Origin: Halomonas sp. THAF5a
GTDB taxonomy: Bacteria; Pseudomonadota; Gammaproteobacteria; Pseudomonadales; Halomonadaceae
Length of the DNA stretch: 64,000 nt
NCBI RefSeq assembly: GCF_009363755.1
Contig: NZ_CP045417.1
Span: 1,550,001 to 1,614,000, forward strand
Reading direction: 5' to 3'
Part shown: in pieces, positions 54,144-64,000 of the stretch
How positions within the stretch are numbered: the first letter of the stretch is position 1
How the letters are laid out: each line of letters opens with the position of its first letter
Notes under the pieces: model-generated
What the model was told of the DNA's origin: nothing
The model's input: the letters and a program-made list of their open reading frames with translations, nothing else
Databases searched by the model: none
Translations under genes and position numbers: made by a program

Positions 54144-54773
54144 ATGAGTGTCCACGCCATCCAGCATCCCCTGGTCCAGCACAAGCTTGGCTTGATGCGC
54201 GAAGCCGGCATCAGCACCAAGAGCTTCCGCGAACTGGCCGGCGAGTTGGCCAAGCTGCTCACCTATGAGGCGACCAGCGACCTCGAGCTCGAGACCCAGA
54301 ACATCGATGGCTGGAGCGGCAAGCCGATCCCGGTCGAGCTGCTCAAGGGCAAGAAGGTCACCATCGTGCCGATCCTGCGCGCCGGCCTGGGCATGCTCGA
54401 CGGCGTCACCGACCTGATCCCCAGCGCGCGGATCAGCGTGGTCGGCCTCTACCGCGACGAGGATACCCTCGAGCCGGTGCCCTATTTCGCCAAGTTCGCC
54501 AATGACATGGACGAACGCATGGCGATCGTCATCGACCCGATGCTGGCCACCGGCGGCACCATGGTGGCGACCCTGGACATGCTGCGTGAGCGCGGCTGCA
54601 AGCACATGAAGGTGATCGTGCTGGTGGCCGCTCCCGAGGGCATCAAGCGCGTCCAGGAGAGCTATCCGGACATCGAGATCTACACCGCCTCGGTGGACGA
54701 CCGCCTCGACGAGAACGGCTACATCGTGCCGGGTCTGGGCGACGCCGGCGACAAGATCTTCGGCACTCGCTGA
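54144..54773 (+). CDS. upp: Uracil phosphoribosyltransferase
   Basis: Upp makes UMP from uracil and PRPP. The 209-residue protein has the typical start [18 protein letters not shown], the [19 protein letters not shown] segment, the PRPP loop [20 protein letters not shown] and the uracil-binding C-terminus [17 protein letters not shown]. The ATG of MSVHAIQ is chosen over one 39 nt upstream. A uraA-like permease at the window end (63.2 kb) could supply its substrate. Confidence 0.97.
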   Translation: MSVHAIQHPLVQHKLGLMREAGISTKSFRELAGELAKLLTYEATSDLELETQNIDGWSGKPIPVELLKGKKVTIVPILRAGLGMLDGVTDLIPSARISVVGLYRDEDTLEPVPYFAKFANDMDERMAIVIDPMLATGGTMVATLDMLRERGCKHMKVIVLVAAPEGIKRVQESYPDIEIYTASVDDRLDENGYIVPGLGDAGDKIFGTR

Positions 54774-54786
54774 GTGTACCTACGCG

Positions 54787-54811
54787 CCCCCGCGGGCCCT
54801 GCCTGCGGGGG
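54787..54811 (+). terminator. Possible terminator hairpin after upp
   Basis: CCCCCGC and GCGGGGG pair around an 11-nt loop, 13 nt after the upp stop. No T-run follows, so the call is weak. Confidence 0.4.
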
Positions 54812-55204
54812 TGACATTCGCCCGCCAGGGGCGACGCCTTGCCCTCCTTCCGCCCCGTCGCCGCTCCCTCCGCCACTCCTCGGTCCCGATCGTTCATCGC
54901 AGGCCGTGACCGCCATGTCATTGTTCCCGCTCGCGCTCGGGTTCGCGATGGGGCTCGATATGTTCGTTTCCGCGCATGCCGTGTCGGTGATGCCCCGGAG
55001 CCTCGCTTCCGTTCTTGATTAGACAAAAGTTCAATGTCTAACAAAGTTTATAGTTATCAATGGTTTGATAGGGGAGGTCCGCCGCCTGGGCGGCGGGAGT
55101 CGAAGCTTTCGCTTGGCGACATTTGTGATTGAAAGTGAATCTCGGCTACGTTGTCTGAACGAGTCACCAGGCTCGCCCAAGAACAACGACACGTCGAGAG
55201 CCGT
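54812..55204. promoter_or_regulatory. AT-rich control region upstream of the glycerol ABC transporter operon
   Basis: This gene-free stretch of nearly 400 nt contains an AT-rich patch (55011-55072) that is unusual for the window. It includes the inverted repeat TTAGACA-N9-TGTCTAA (55019-55041), a TATAGT (55049-55054) that may be a -10 box, and a GC hairpin CCGCCGC/GCGGCGG (55079-55096). I see no good match to the GlpR operator found at glpD and glpK, so a different regulator may act here. Confidence 0.45.
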
Positions 55205-56293
55205 ATGTCCCTGATTCTAGACAACATCGATCATGTGGTCGGTGGTTCCCCCCACATCACGGGCGTGAACCTGGAGCTCGAGCCCGGCTCCTTCAACGTC
55301 CTCCTCGGACGAACCCTGTCGGGCAAGACCACCCTGATGCGGCTGATGGCCGGGCTGGACGTGCCCACCCGGGGGCGCATCCTGATGAACGGCGAGGACG
55401 TCACCGGTCGTTCGGTGCGCAAGCGCAACGTCTCCATGGTCTATCAGCAGTTCATCAACTACCCGGCCCTAACGGTCTTCGACAACATCGCCTCGCCCCT
55501 GAAGCTCGCCCGGGTCTCCCGGGCCGAGATCGACCGGCGGGTGAGGGAGGTGGCCGAGATGCTGCACATCGAGCACCTGCTCGACCGCCTGCCGCTGGAG
55601 CTCTCCGGCGGCCAGCAGCAGCGCACCGCCATGGGGCGGGCGTTGGTCAAGGAGGCCGACGTGGTGCTCTTCGACGAGCCGCTGGTCAACCTCGACTACA
55701 AACTGCGCGAGGAGTTTCGGGACGAGCTGCGCAGTGTCTTCAGCGAGCGCCGCTGCATCGCCGTCTACGCGACCACCGAGCCCACCGAGGCGCTGGCCCT
55801 CGGCGGCAACACCGCCGTGCTGCACGAGGGGTGCCTGCTGCAATACGGCCGAACCGAGGACGTCTACCACCGCCCGCGGGACATCCTCGCCGCGGAGATG
55901 TTCTCCGAACCGCCGATCAACATCGTCCACGGCATCGTCTCCGGCAGCGAGGTGACCTTCGACGAGCGCACCCACTTCCCCCTCAACGACGACCTGCGCT
56001 CGCTGCCGCCCGGGGAGTACCGCTTCGGCGTGCGCGCCTCGCACATCTCGCTCGCGCCCCGGGCCCCAGACGACATCGAGGTGCCGATGATCGTCGACCT
56101 GGCCGAGATCAGCGGCTCCGAGACCTTCCTGCACGTGCACAACGATCGCTTCCACATGACCGTCCACCTGGAGGGCGTCCACGCCTTCGACGTCGACGCC
56201 CCCGTGACCCTCTACTTCCCGACCCACAAGGTCTATGCCTTCGACCGCGCGGGCGCCGTGGTGCATATCCCGAACCACCTGGGGGGCGTGTGA
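55205..56293 (+). CDS. glpS: Glycerol ABC transporter ATPase GlpS
   Basis: This is one of two MalK-like ATPases of a rhizobial-type glycerol importer, 362 residues. Walker A is GRTLSGKT (35-42), the signature LSGGQQQR is perfect (133-140) and Walker B is VVLFDEP. The switch histidine is missing: the usual Y-V-T-H-D is YATTE, with Thr191 in the His position. A C-terminal MalK-type regulatory domain covers about 230-362. The ATG of MSLILDN is chosen, with GAGAG upstream. The gene is first in an operon glpS-T-P-Q-U-V; glpT follows after 1 nt. Confidence 0.9.
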   Translation: MSLILDNIDHVVGGSPHITGVNLELEPGSFNVLLGRTLSGKTTLMRLMAGLDVPTRGRILMNGEDVTGRSVRKRNVSMVYQQFINYPALTVFDNIASPLKLARVSRAEIDRRVREVAEMLHIEHLLDRLPLELSGGQQQRTAMGRALVKEADVVLFDEPLVNLDYKLREEFRDELRSVFSERRCIAVYATTEPTEALALGGNTAVLHEGCLLQYGRTEDVYHRPRDILAAEMFSEPPINIVHGIVSGSEVTFDERTHFPLNDDLRSLPPGEYRFGVRASHISLAPRAPDDIEVPMIVDLAEISGSETFLHVHNDRFHMTVHLEGVHAFDVDAPVTLYFPTHKVYAFDRAGAVVHIPNHLGGV

Positions 56294-56294
56294 C

Positions 56295-57387
<1,093 letters not shown>

Positions 57388-57395
<8 letters not shown>

Positions 57396-58278
57396 GGTCT
57401 ACAACAACCGGGCCTGGTGGCTCATCCTGCCGATGCTGGCGCTGGTCGCCTTCTCCGCGGTCATCCCGCTGATGACGGTGGTCAACTACTCGGTGCAGGA
57501 CGTCTTCGACGCCAACACGCGCTTCTTCACGGGCACCGAGTGGTTCAAGGAGATGCTCAACGATCCGGCCCTGCAGGCGGCCGTGCTGCGCCAGTTCGCC
57601 TTCTCGTTCACCGTGCTGGCCATCGAGGTGCCGCTCGGCATCGGCATCGCCCTGATCATGCCCAAGCGGGGCTGGCAGGCCTCCGCGGTGCTGATACTCG
57701 TGACCATGCCGCTGCTGATCCCCTGGAACGTGGTGGGCAGCATCTGGCAGATCTTCACCCGCGGCGACATCGGCCTGATGGGCTGGAGCCTGCGCGAGCT
57801 GGGCTACGCCTACAACATCACGGCGAGCCCCGTGGACGCCTGGGCGACCATCGTGCTGATGGACGTCTGGCACTGGACGCCGCTGATCGCGCTGCTCTGC
57901 TACAGCGGCCTGCGCGCGATTCCCGACGCCTACTACCAGGCGGCGCGGATCGATCGCGCCTCGAGGTGGGCGGTGTTCCGCTTCATCCAGCTGCCCAAGC
58001 TCACCAACGTGCTGGTGATCGGCATCCTGCTGCGCTTCATGCACTCCTTCATGATCTACGCCGAGCCCTTCGTGCTCACCGGCGGCGGGCCCGGCAGCTC
58101 CACCACCTTCCTCAGCCAGTCGCTGACCACCATGGCGATCGGCCAGCAGGACCTCGGGCCCTCGGCCGCCTTCTCGCTGATCTACTTCCTGATCATCCTG
58201 CTGGTCACCTGGGTCTTCTACACGGCGATCATGAACATGCAGAAAGACACCCCGCACAAGGAGGCCCCGGATGAGTGA
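57388..58278 (+). CDS. Glycerol ABC transporter permease GlpP (rhizobial nomenclature)
   Basis: This is a MalF/UgpA-type permease, 296 residues with six spans. The coupling loop AIPDAYYQAARIDRASRWAVFRFIQLPKL (EAA motif, quoted for recognition of A-A-R-I-D-x-A) and the LIPWNVVGSIWQIFTRGDIGL segment identify the class. The start is MNKVYNNRAWWLILPML. It overlaps both the upstream ATPase gene (8 nt) and the downstream permease gene (8 nt), a tightly coupled arrangement. Confidence 0.88.
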
Positions 58279-59164
58279 TTCCCTGCCCACGACCCCCGGT
58301 GCCGTGCGCAAGCGTGCCGCCGCCGCCGACCAGAAGCGGCGTCGCCAGGCGCGTCCGGTCGCCCGCCAGTGGCGCCGCCGGGGCCTGATGGCGGCCTACA
58401 TCGTCTTCGTGCTGCTGCCGATCTACTGGCTGCTCAACATGTCCTTCCAGTCCAACACCGAGATCCTCGGCGGGCTGACCCTGTGGCCCGAGTACTTCAC
58501 CCTGGAGCACTACGCCAAGATCTTCACCGAGCCCAGCTGGTACATGGGCTACGTGAACTCGATCACCTACGTGCTGATGAACATGGTGATCAGCATCGTC
58601 GTGGCGCTGCCCGCGGCCTACGCATTCAGCCGCTACCAGTTCATCGGCGACAAGCACCTCTTCTTCTGGCTGCTGACCAACCTGATGGCGCCGCCCGCGG
58701 TCTTCCTGCTGCCCTATTTCCAGCTCTATTACACGGTGGGCCTCTTCGACACCCATGTTGCCGTGGCGCTGGCGCACTGCCTGTTCAATATCCCGCTGGC
58801 GGTGTGGATCCTCGAGGGCTTCATGAGCGGCGTGCCCAAGGAGATCGACGAGACCGCCTTCATCGACGGCTACAGCTTCCCGCGCTTCTTCGTGAAGATC
58901 TTCATCCCGATGATCAGCTCGGGGATCGGCGTGACGCTGTTTTTCCTGTTCATGTTCTCCTGGGTCGAGCTGCTGCTGGCCAGCACCCTGACCTCCACCG
59001 GCGCCCAGCCCATCGCCTCGGTGATGACCCAGACCAAGGGGGCCTCGGGCATCGATTGGGGCACCCTGGCGGCCGCCGGCACCCTGACCATCCTGCCCGG
59101 CATCGTGGTGGTCTACTTCGTGCGCAACCATATCGCCAAGGGCTTCGCCCTGGGCCGGACCTGA
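58271..59164 (+). CDS. Glycerol ABC transporter permease GlpQ (rhizobial nomenclature)
   Basis: This is the MalG/UgpE-type second permease, 297 residues. A basic N-terminal tail of about 35 residues is followed by six spans. The coupling loop is GVPKEIDETAFIDGYSFPRFF, and MVISIVVALPAAYAFSRYQF is typical of the class. It pairs with the preceding permease to form the channel. A 12-nt gap separates it from the small membrane gene downstream. Confidence 0.88.
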   Translation: MSDSLPTTPGAVRKRAAAADQKRRRQARPVARQWRRRGLMAAYIVFVLLPIYWLLNMSFQSNTEILGGLTLWPEYFTLEHYAKIFTEPSWYMGYVNSITYVLMNMVISIVVALPAAYAFSRYQFIGDKHLFFWLLTNLMAPPAVFLLPYFQLYYTVGLFDTHVAVALAHCLFNIPLAVWILEGFMSGVPKEIDETAFIDGYSFPRFFVKIFIPMISSGIGVTLFFLFMFSWVELLLASTLTSTGAQPIASVMTQTKGASGIDWGTLAAAGTLTILPGIVVVYFVRNHIAKGFALGRT

Positions 59165-59176
59165 GGAGGGCACGAC

Positions 59177-59449
59177 ATGGAATGGATGGTCTGGACCACG
59201 CCCACCACCGTCTTCTTCTCGGTCATCGCCGCCATGCTGGTCGGCATGACCGCCTGGGAGGTGGCCTCGCCGACGGTGGAGCGCAAGGGGTTCCTGCCGA
59301 TCGCCACCACCCGCGGCGATCGTCTCTTCATCGGGCTGCTCTGTGCCGCCTACATCCATCTGCTGGTCGTGGGCTTCACCCCGCTCAGCATCTGGCTGGC
59401 CCTGGGGGCATCGGTGATCTGGCTGATGATCCTGATGCGCTGGGGCTGA
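59177..59449 (+). CDS. Small DUF2160-type membrane protein of the glycerol ABC operon (GlpU-like)
   Basis: This 90-residue protein has three hydrophobic segments (TPTTVFFSVIAAMLVGM, LFIGLLCAAYIHLLVVGF and SIWLALGASVIWLMILMRWG) joined by a conserved TVERKGFLPIATTRGDR loop. Small proteins of this kind lie at the same place in rhizobial glpSTPQUV operons. Their function is unknown; a role in assembling or stabilising the transporter is possible. GAGGAGGGCACG precedes the ATG. Confidence 0.82.
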   Translation: MEWMVWTTPTTVFFSVIAAMLVGMTAWEVASPTVERKGFLPIATTRGDRLFIGLLCAAYIHLLVVGFTPLSIWLALGASVIWLMILMRWG

Positions 59450-59507
59450 CGGCAATCCCATGCCGCCGCGAGCGCATGGACGCATGACCACAACCAACGA
59501 GGTCAAC

Positions 59508-61250
<1,743 letters not shown>

Positions 61251-61315
61251 TCACCGGGCGCCGGCCGAGTCCGGCGCCGCATCAGTCCGTGTGACCGGTT
61301 GCCTGAACGGGATCC

Positions 61316-61349
61316 AGGGCCCCGCTCGGCGCATGCCGAGCGGGGCCCT
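61316..61349 (+). terminator. Strong hairpin between glpV and the second glpD
   Basis: AGGGCCCCGCTCGGC and its inverse form a 15-bp stem with loop GCAT, followed by TCGCTTCC. It lies in the 153-nt gap after glpV. It may end the transporter transcript or attenuate read-through into glpD. Confidence 0.7.
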
Positions 61350-61403
61350 TCGCTTCCATGCGCGGCGCCTCGACACTCGGCGCGGCGGACAAAGGGGCCA
61401 GAC

Positions 61404-63074
61404 ATGCAACTCAGACAGAGCAACCTTCGAACGCTGCCCGAGCGGGTCTTCGATGTCCTGATCGTCGGCGGCGGCATCAACGGCGCCGCGGCCGCCGCCG
61501 CGCTCAGCGGCAAGGGCGCGCGGGTGGCGCTGATCGATCGTGGTGACTTCGCCGGCAGCACCAGCATGCACTCCTCCAACCTGGTGTGGGGTGGCATCAA
61601 GTACATGGAGAGCGGCGACTTCGCCCTGGTGCGCAAGCTCTGCAAGAGCCGCAATCACCTGATCGAGAGCTACCCCTCCACGGTGCAGGAGATCCGCTTC
61701 CTCACCACCATCAACCGGGGCTTTCGCCATCATCCTCTCTACCCCTGGGCCGGCACCTGGCTCTACTGGCTGATGGGCAACGCCTTCACTCGGCGCCCGC
61801 ACTTCCTGAGCCCCACCGCCATCAAGGCCCGGGAGCCGATCATCGATACCGCCATGGCCCAGGGCGGCTTCGAGTACTCCGACGCCTACCTGCACGACAA
61901 CGATGCCCGCTTCGTCTTCAACTTCGTGCGCGCAGCGCTGGACTTCGGCGCCGTGGCGGCCAACTACGTCGAGTCGATGGGGGCGCGTCGCGAGGGTGGG
62001 CTCTGGATCACCCGGGTGCGCGACCGCATGGATGGCCGCACCTTCGAGGTCCGCTCGAAGGTGCTGATCAACGCCGCCGGCCCCTGGGTCGATCAGCACA
62101 ACAGCCTCTCGGGCCAGCAGACCGACCATCGCCACGTCTTCTCCAAGGGCATCCACCTGATCGTGCCGCGGCTCACCGATAGCCGGCGGGTGCTGGCCTT
62201 CTTCGCCGACGACGGTCGGCTCTTCTTCGTCATCCCCATGGGGCCGCGCACCTGCATCGGCACTACCGATACCCGGGTCGAGCGGCCCGAGGTGGGGGCG
62301 ACCGAGGAGGACATCCGCTTCGTGCTCGACAACATCAACACTCGCCTCGCCCTGAAGAGGCCGCTCGGCAAGGAAGACATCATCGCGACCCGCTGCGGGG
62401 TGCGACCGCTGGCGGTGAAGCCGAGCGGCGGCGGCGAGCGGGACTTCCTGAACCTCTCGCGCAAGCATGCCATCGACATCGACGCCGAGATGGCCCACCT
62501 CAGCATCTTCGGCGGCAAGCTCACCGACTGCCTGAACGTCGGCGAGGAGGTCGTCGAGGAGGTGGCGCGGCTGGGCGTCGCGATTCCCTACCCGACGGTG
62601 CGCTGGTACGGCGAGCCGGATGCCTCGGTGCGCGAGGCCTTCCTGCACCAGGCGCGACTGATGGACCTGGACGCCATGACCGCCGAGGGCGCCTCGGAGC
62701 CGCTGAGCACGCGGCTGTGGCGGCGCTACGGCGCCCAGGCGCTGGAGATGCTGGAGGATATTCGCCAGGACCCGCGGCAGGGCGAGGTGCTGATCGAGCA
62801 CACCGAGTACCTGCGCTGCGAGCTCCAGCAGGCCCGGCGCCGGGAGATGGTGACGAGGCTCGAGGACTTCCTCAGGCGCCGATCGAAAATCTCGCTGGTC
62901 GTCCCGGAGCGGACCATCCGAGCCTCCCCGGGGCTGCGCGAGTCCTGCGACATCCTCTTCGGCGACCAGGCCGAGGCGCGGCTCCAGGAATACCTGGCGG
63001 GTGACGCGCCGGAGTCCGCGGGGCTCGAGGCCGGAGGGGAGGGCGGCCAGGGGCCCAAGCCGCCTGGTGGCTAG
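61404..63074 (+). CDS. Second FAD-dependent glycerol-3-phosphate dehydrogenase (GlpD/GlpA family)
   Basis: This 556-residue FAD enzyme of the GlpD/GlpA family is clearly different from the GlpD at 41.8 kb. The FAD loop is [17 protein letters not shown], with [35 protein letters not shown] and [16 protein letters not shown] further on. Its place after the glycerol ABC operon matches rhizobial clusters in which GlpD oxidises glycerol 3-phosphate made from imported glycerol. A Gly/Pro-rich tail is added. The ATG of MQLRQSNL is chosen, with AAAGGGG upstream. Confidence 0.9.
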   Translation: MQLRQSNLRTLPERVFDVLIVGGGINGAAAAAALSGKGARVALIDRGDFAGSTSMHSSNLVWGGIKYMESGDFALVRKLCKSRNHLIESYPSTVQEIRFLTTINRGFRHHPLYPWAGTWLYWLMGNAFTRRPHFLSPTAIKAREPIIDTAMAQGGFEYSDAYLHDNDARFVFNFVRAALDFGAVAANYVESMGARREGGLWITRVRDRMDGRTFEVRSKVLINAAGPWVDQHNSLSGQQTDHRHVFSKGIHLIVPRLTDSRRVLAFFADDGRLFFVIPMGPRTCIGTTDTRVERPEVGATEEDIRFVLDNINTRLALKRPLGKEDIIATRCGVRPLAVKPSGGGERDFLNLSRKHAIDIDAEMAHLSIFGGKLTDCLNVGEEVVEEVARLGVAIPYPTVRWYGEPDASVREAFLHQARLMDLDAMTAEGASEPLSTRLWRRYGAQALEMLEDIRQDPRQGEVLIEHTEYLRCELQQARRREMVTRLEDFLRRRSKISLVVPERTIRASPGLRESCDILFGDQAEARLQEYLAGDAPESAGLEAGGEGGQGPKPPGG

Positions 63075-63152
63075 GGTCCCAAGCCGCCACGAGGCTGGTA
63101 GAATGCCGCGCAGCTCGACTGCCCCTCCCCGGATCCAACGGAGTCCACGACC

Positions 63153-64000
63153 ATGACCGACCAGACGGCGGCCACGCCCCTGCCGACCGACAGCCCCCTT
63201 CGCACCCTGCTCACCGGGGCGCAGATGCTCTTCGTCGCCTTCGGCGCCCTGGTGCTGGTGCCCCTGCTCACCGGCCTCGATCCCAACGTGGCGCTGTTCA
63301 CCGCGGGCATCGGCACCCTGATCTTCCACGGCGTCACCCGGGTCAGCGTGCCGGTCTTCCTGGCCTCGTCGTTCGCCTTCATCGCCCCCATCCAGAGCTC
63401 GGTGGCCAACTACGGCATTCCCGCCACCCTCGGCGGGCTGATGGTCGCGGGCCTGGTCTACGTGGTGATCTCCCAGGTTGTGCGCCTCAAGGGCACCGCC
63501 TGGCTGCATCGCCTGTTGCCGCCGGTCGTCGTGGGGCCGGTGATCATGGTGATCGGCCTGGCGCTGGCGCCGGTGGCGGTGAACATGGCCACCGGCGAGA
63601 CCAGCGAGGGCATCGGCTACGGCACCGCCATCTTCCTCTCCATGGCGAGCCTGCTGGTCACCCTGGTGCTGGCGGTGTTCGGGCGTGGCCTGATCCGCCT
63701 GGTGCCGATCATGGGCGGCATCCTCACCGGCTACGCGCTGGCGACCCTGATGGGGGTGGTGGACTTCACGCCGGTGCGCGAGGCGGCCTGGCTGGCGGTG
63801 CCGTCCTTCACCGCGCCGAGCTTCCACTGGGCGGCGATCCTGTTCATGATCCCGGTGGCCATCGCCCCGGCGGTGGAGCATATCGGCGACATGGTCGCCA
63901 TCGGCTCGGTGACCCGCAGGAACTACCTGGAGAAGCCCGGCCTGCACCGCACCCTGCTGGGCGACGGCCTGGCCACCGCCGGCGCGGCGGTCTTCGGCGG
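63153..64000 (+). CDS. uraA: Uracil permease-like NCS2 transporter (5' part, truncated by window end)
   Basis: The first 282 residues of an NCS2/UraA-type nucleobase:cation symporter are visible; the frame is open to the last base. Landmarks are [19 protein letters not shown] at the first span, [14 protein letters not shown], and [18 protein letters not shown] with the conserved glutamate and histidine of the substrate site in UraA. With upp at 54.1 kb, uracil is the most likely substrate. A GGAG lies about 11 nt before the ATG. Confidence 0.88.
   Translation, partial: MTDQTAATPLPTDSPLRTLLTGAQMLFVAFGALVLVPLLTGLDPNVALFTAGIGTLIFHGVTRVSVPVFLASSFAFIAPIQSSVANYGIPATLGGLMVAGLVYVVISQVVRLKGTAWLHRLLPPVVVGPVIMVIGLALAPVAVNMATGETSEGIGYGTAIFLSMASLLVTLVLAVFGRGLIRLVPIMGGILTGYALATLMGVVDFTPVREAAWLAVPSFTAPSFHWAAILFMIPVAIAPAVEHIGDMVAIGSVTRRNYLEKPGLHRTLLGDGLATAGAAVFG

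Noticed and set aside
54915..55022. A short frame starting MSLFPLALGFAMGLDM after upp
   Set aside because: It has only 35 codons with no recognisable family and no strong ribosome site, and its end lies in the AT-rich control region. The evidence is insufficient for a gene.
61251..63947. An 898-codon open frame on the minus strand opposite the second glpD and uraA
   Set aside because: It has the same antisense bias effect. It spans two well-supported genes and the gap between them, and its composition is not protein-like.

Overview
The window is a GC-rich, densely coded segment of a gammaproteobacterial chromosome. Several things fit a Halomonas-type organism (Halomonadaceae): high-GC codon use, an E. 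coli-like core set (Hda, FumC, PurMN, Dcd, Ung, ArfB), a phasin, a urea ABC transporter beside urease, and glycerol uptake through an ABC system with no GlpF visible. This is inference from gene content; no 16S rRNA is present. I see no prophage, transposase, CRISPR array or resistance gene.

Layout. 1-2.9 kb: 3' end of a sodium symporter, cobA, an RlpA-like lipoprotein and a REPIN-like repeat. 2.9-10 kb: a four-gene overlapping regulatory operon on the minus strand (IclR regulator, TctD, TctE, solute-binding protein) divergent from tctCBA. 10-22.1 kb: urea uptake and breakdown, urtABCDE then ureDABC-EFG. Each block has an upstream sigma-54 promoter, and the urease promoter is preceded by an array of TGCACCA half-sites, so nitrogen control is likely. 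22-34.7 kb: mixed housekeeping and envelope genes (phospholipase D-like protein, YihY, YqhA, spermidine-synthase-like protein, ArfB, a coiled-coil membrane protein, Mrp, Dcd, PurN/PurM, PerM-like permease, Hda, a lipoprotein, a phasin). 35-41.8 kb: fumC, a membrane endonuclease/phosphatase-family protein, a phosphonate-type transporter (phnD-C-E-E) and a histidine phosphatase. 41.8-46.4 kb: glpD-glpR-glpK with GlpR-like operators, then two identical tRNA-Val genes. 46.4-50 kb: fRMsr and metNIQ, the latter under an apparent SAM-II riboswitch followed by an intrinsic terminator. 50-54.8 kb: ribE, then nucleobase uptake and salvage (NCS2/AzgA permease, apt, gpt, ung, upp). 55-63 kb: a rhizobial-type glycerol ABC transporter (glpSTPQUV) with a second glpD. 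The window ends inside a uraA-like permease.

The most interesting unexplained signal is a dispersed structured repeat of about 95-110 nt. It occurs four times (19.5, 21.0, 28.8 and 47.0 kb), always in the sense orientation between co-directional genes. Each copy has a long outer stem enclosing two small hairpins, and all eight hairpin loops are hexaloops of the form ANGGAN, the geometry recognised by CsrA/RsmA proteins. Two copies show compensatory changes in a stem. Two copies lie within the urease operon. Other points worth checking are the SAM-II leader of metN, the complementary degeneration of the two glycerol-transporter ATPases, the sigma-54/half-site architecture of urt and ure, and a tiny HupE/UreJ-like protein after ureG.
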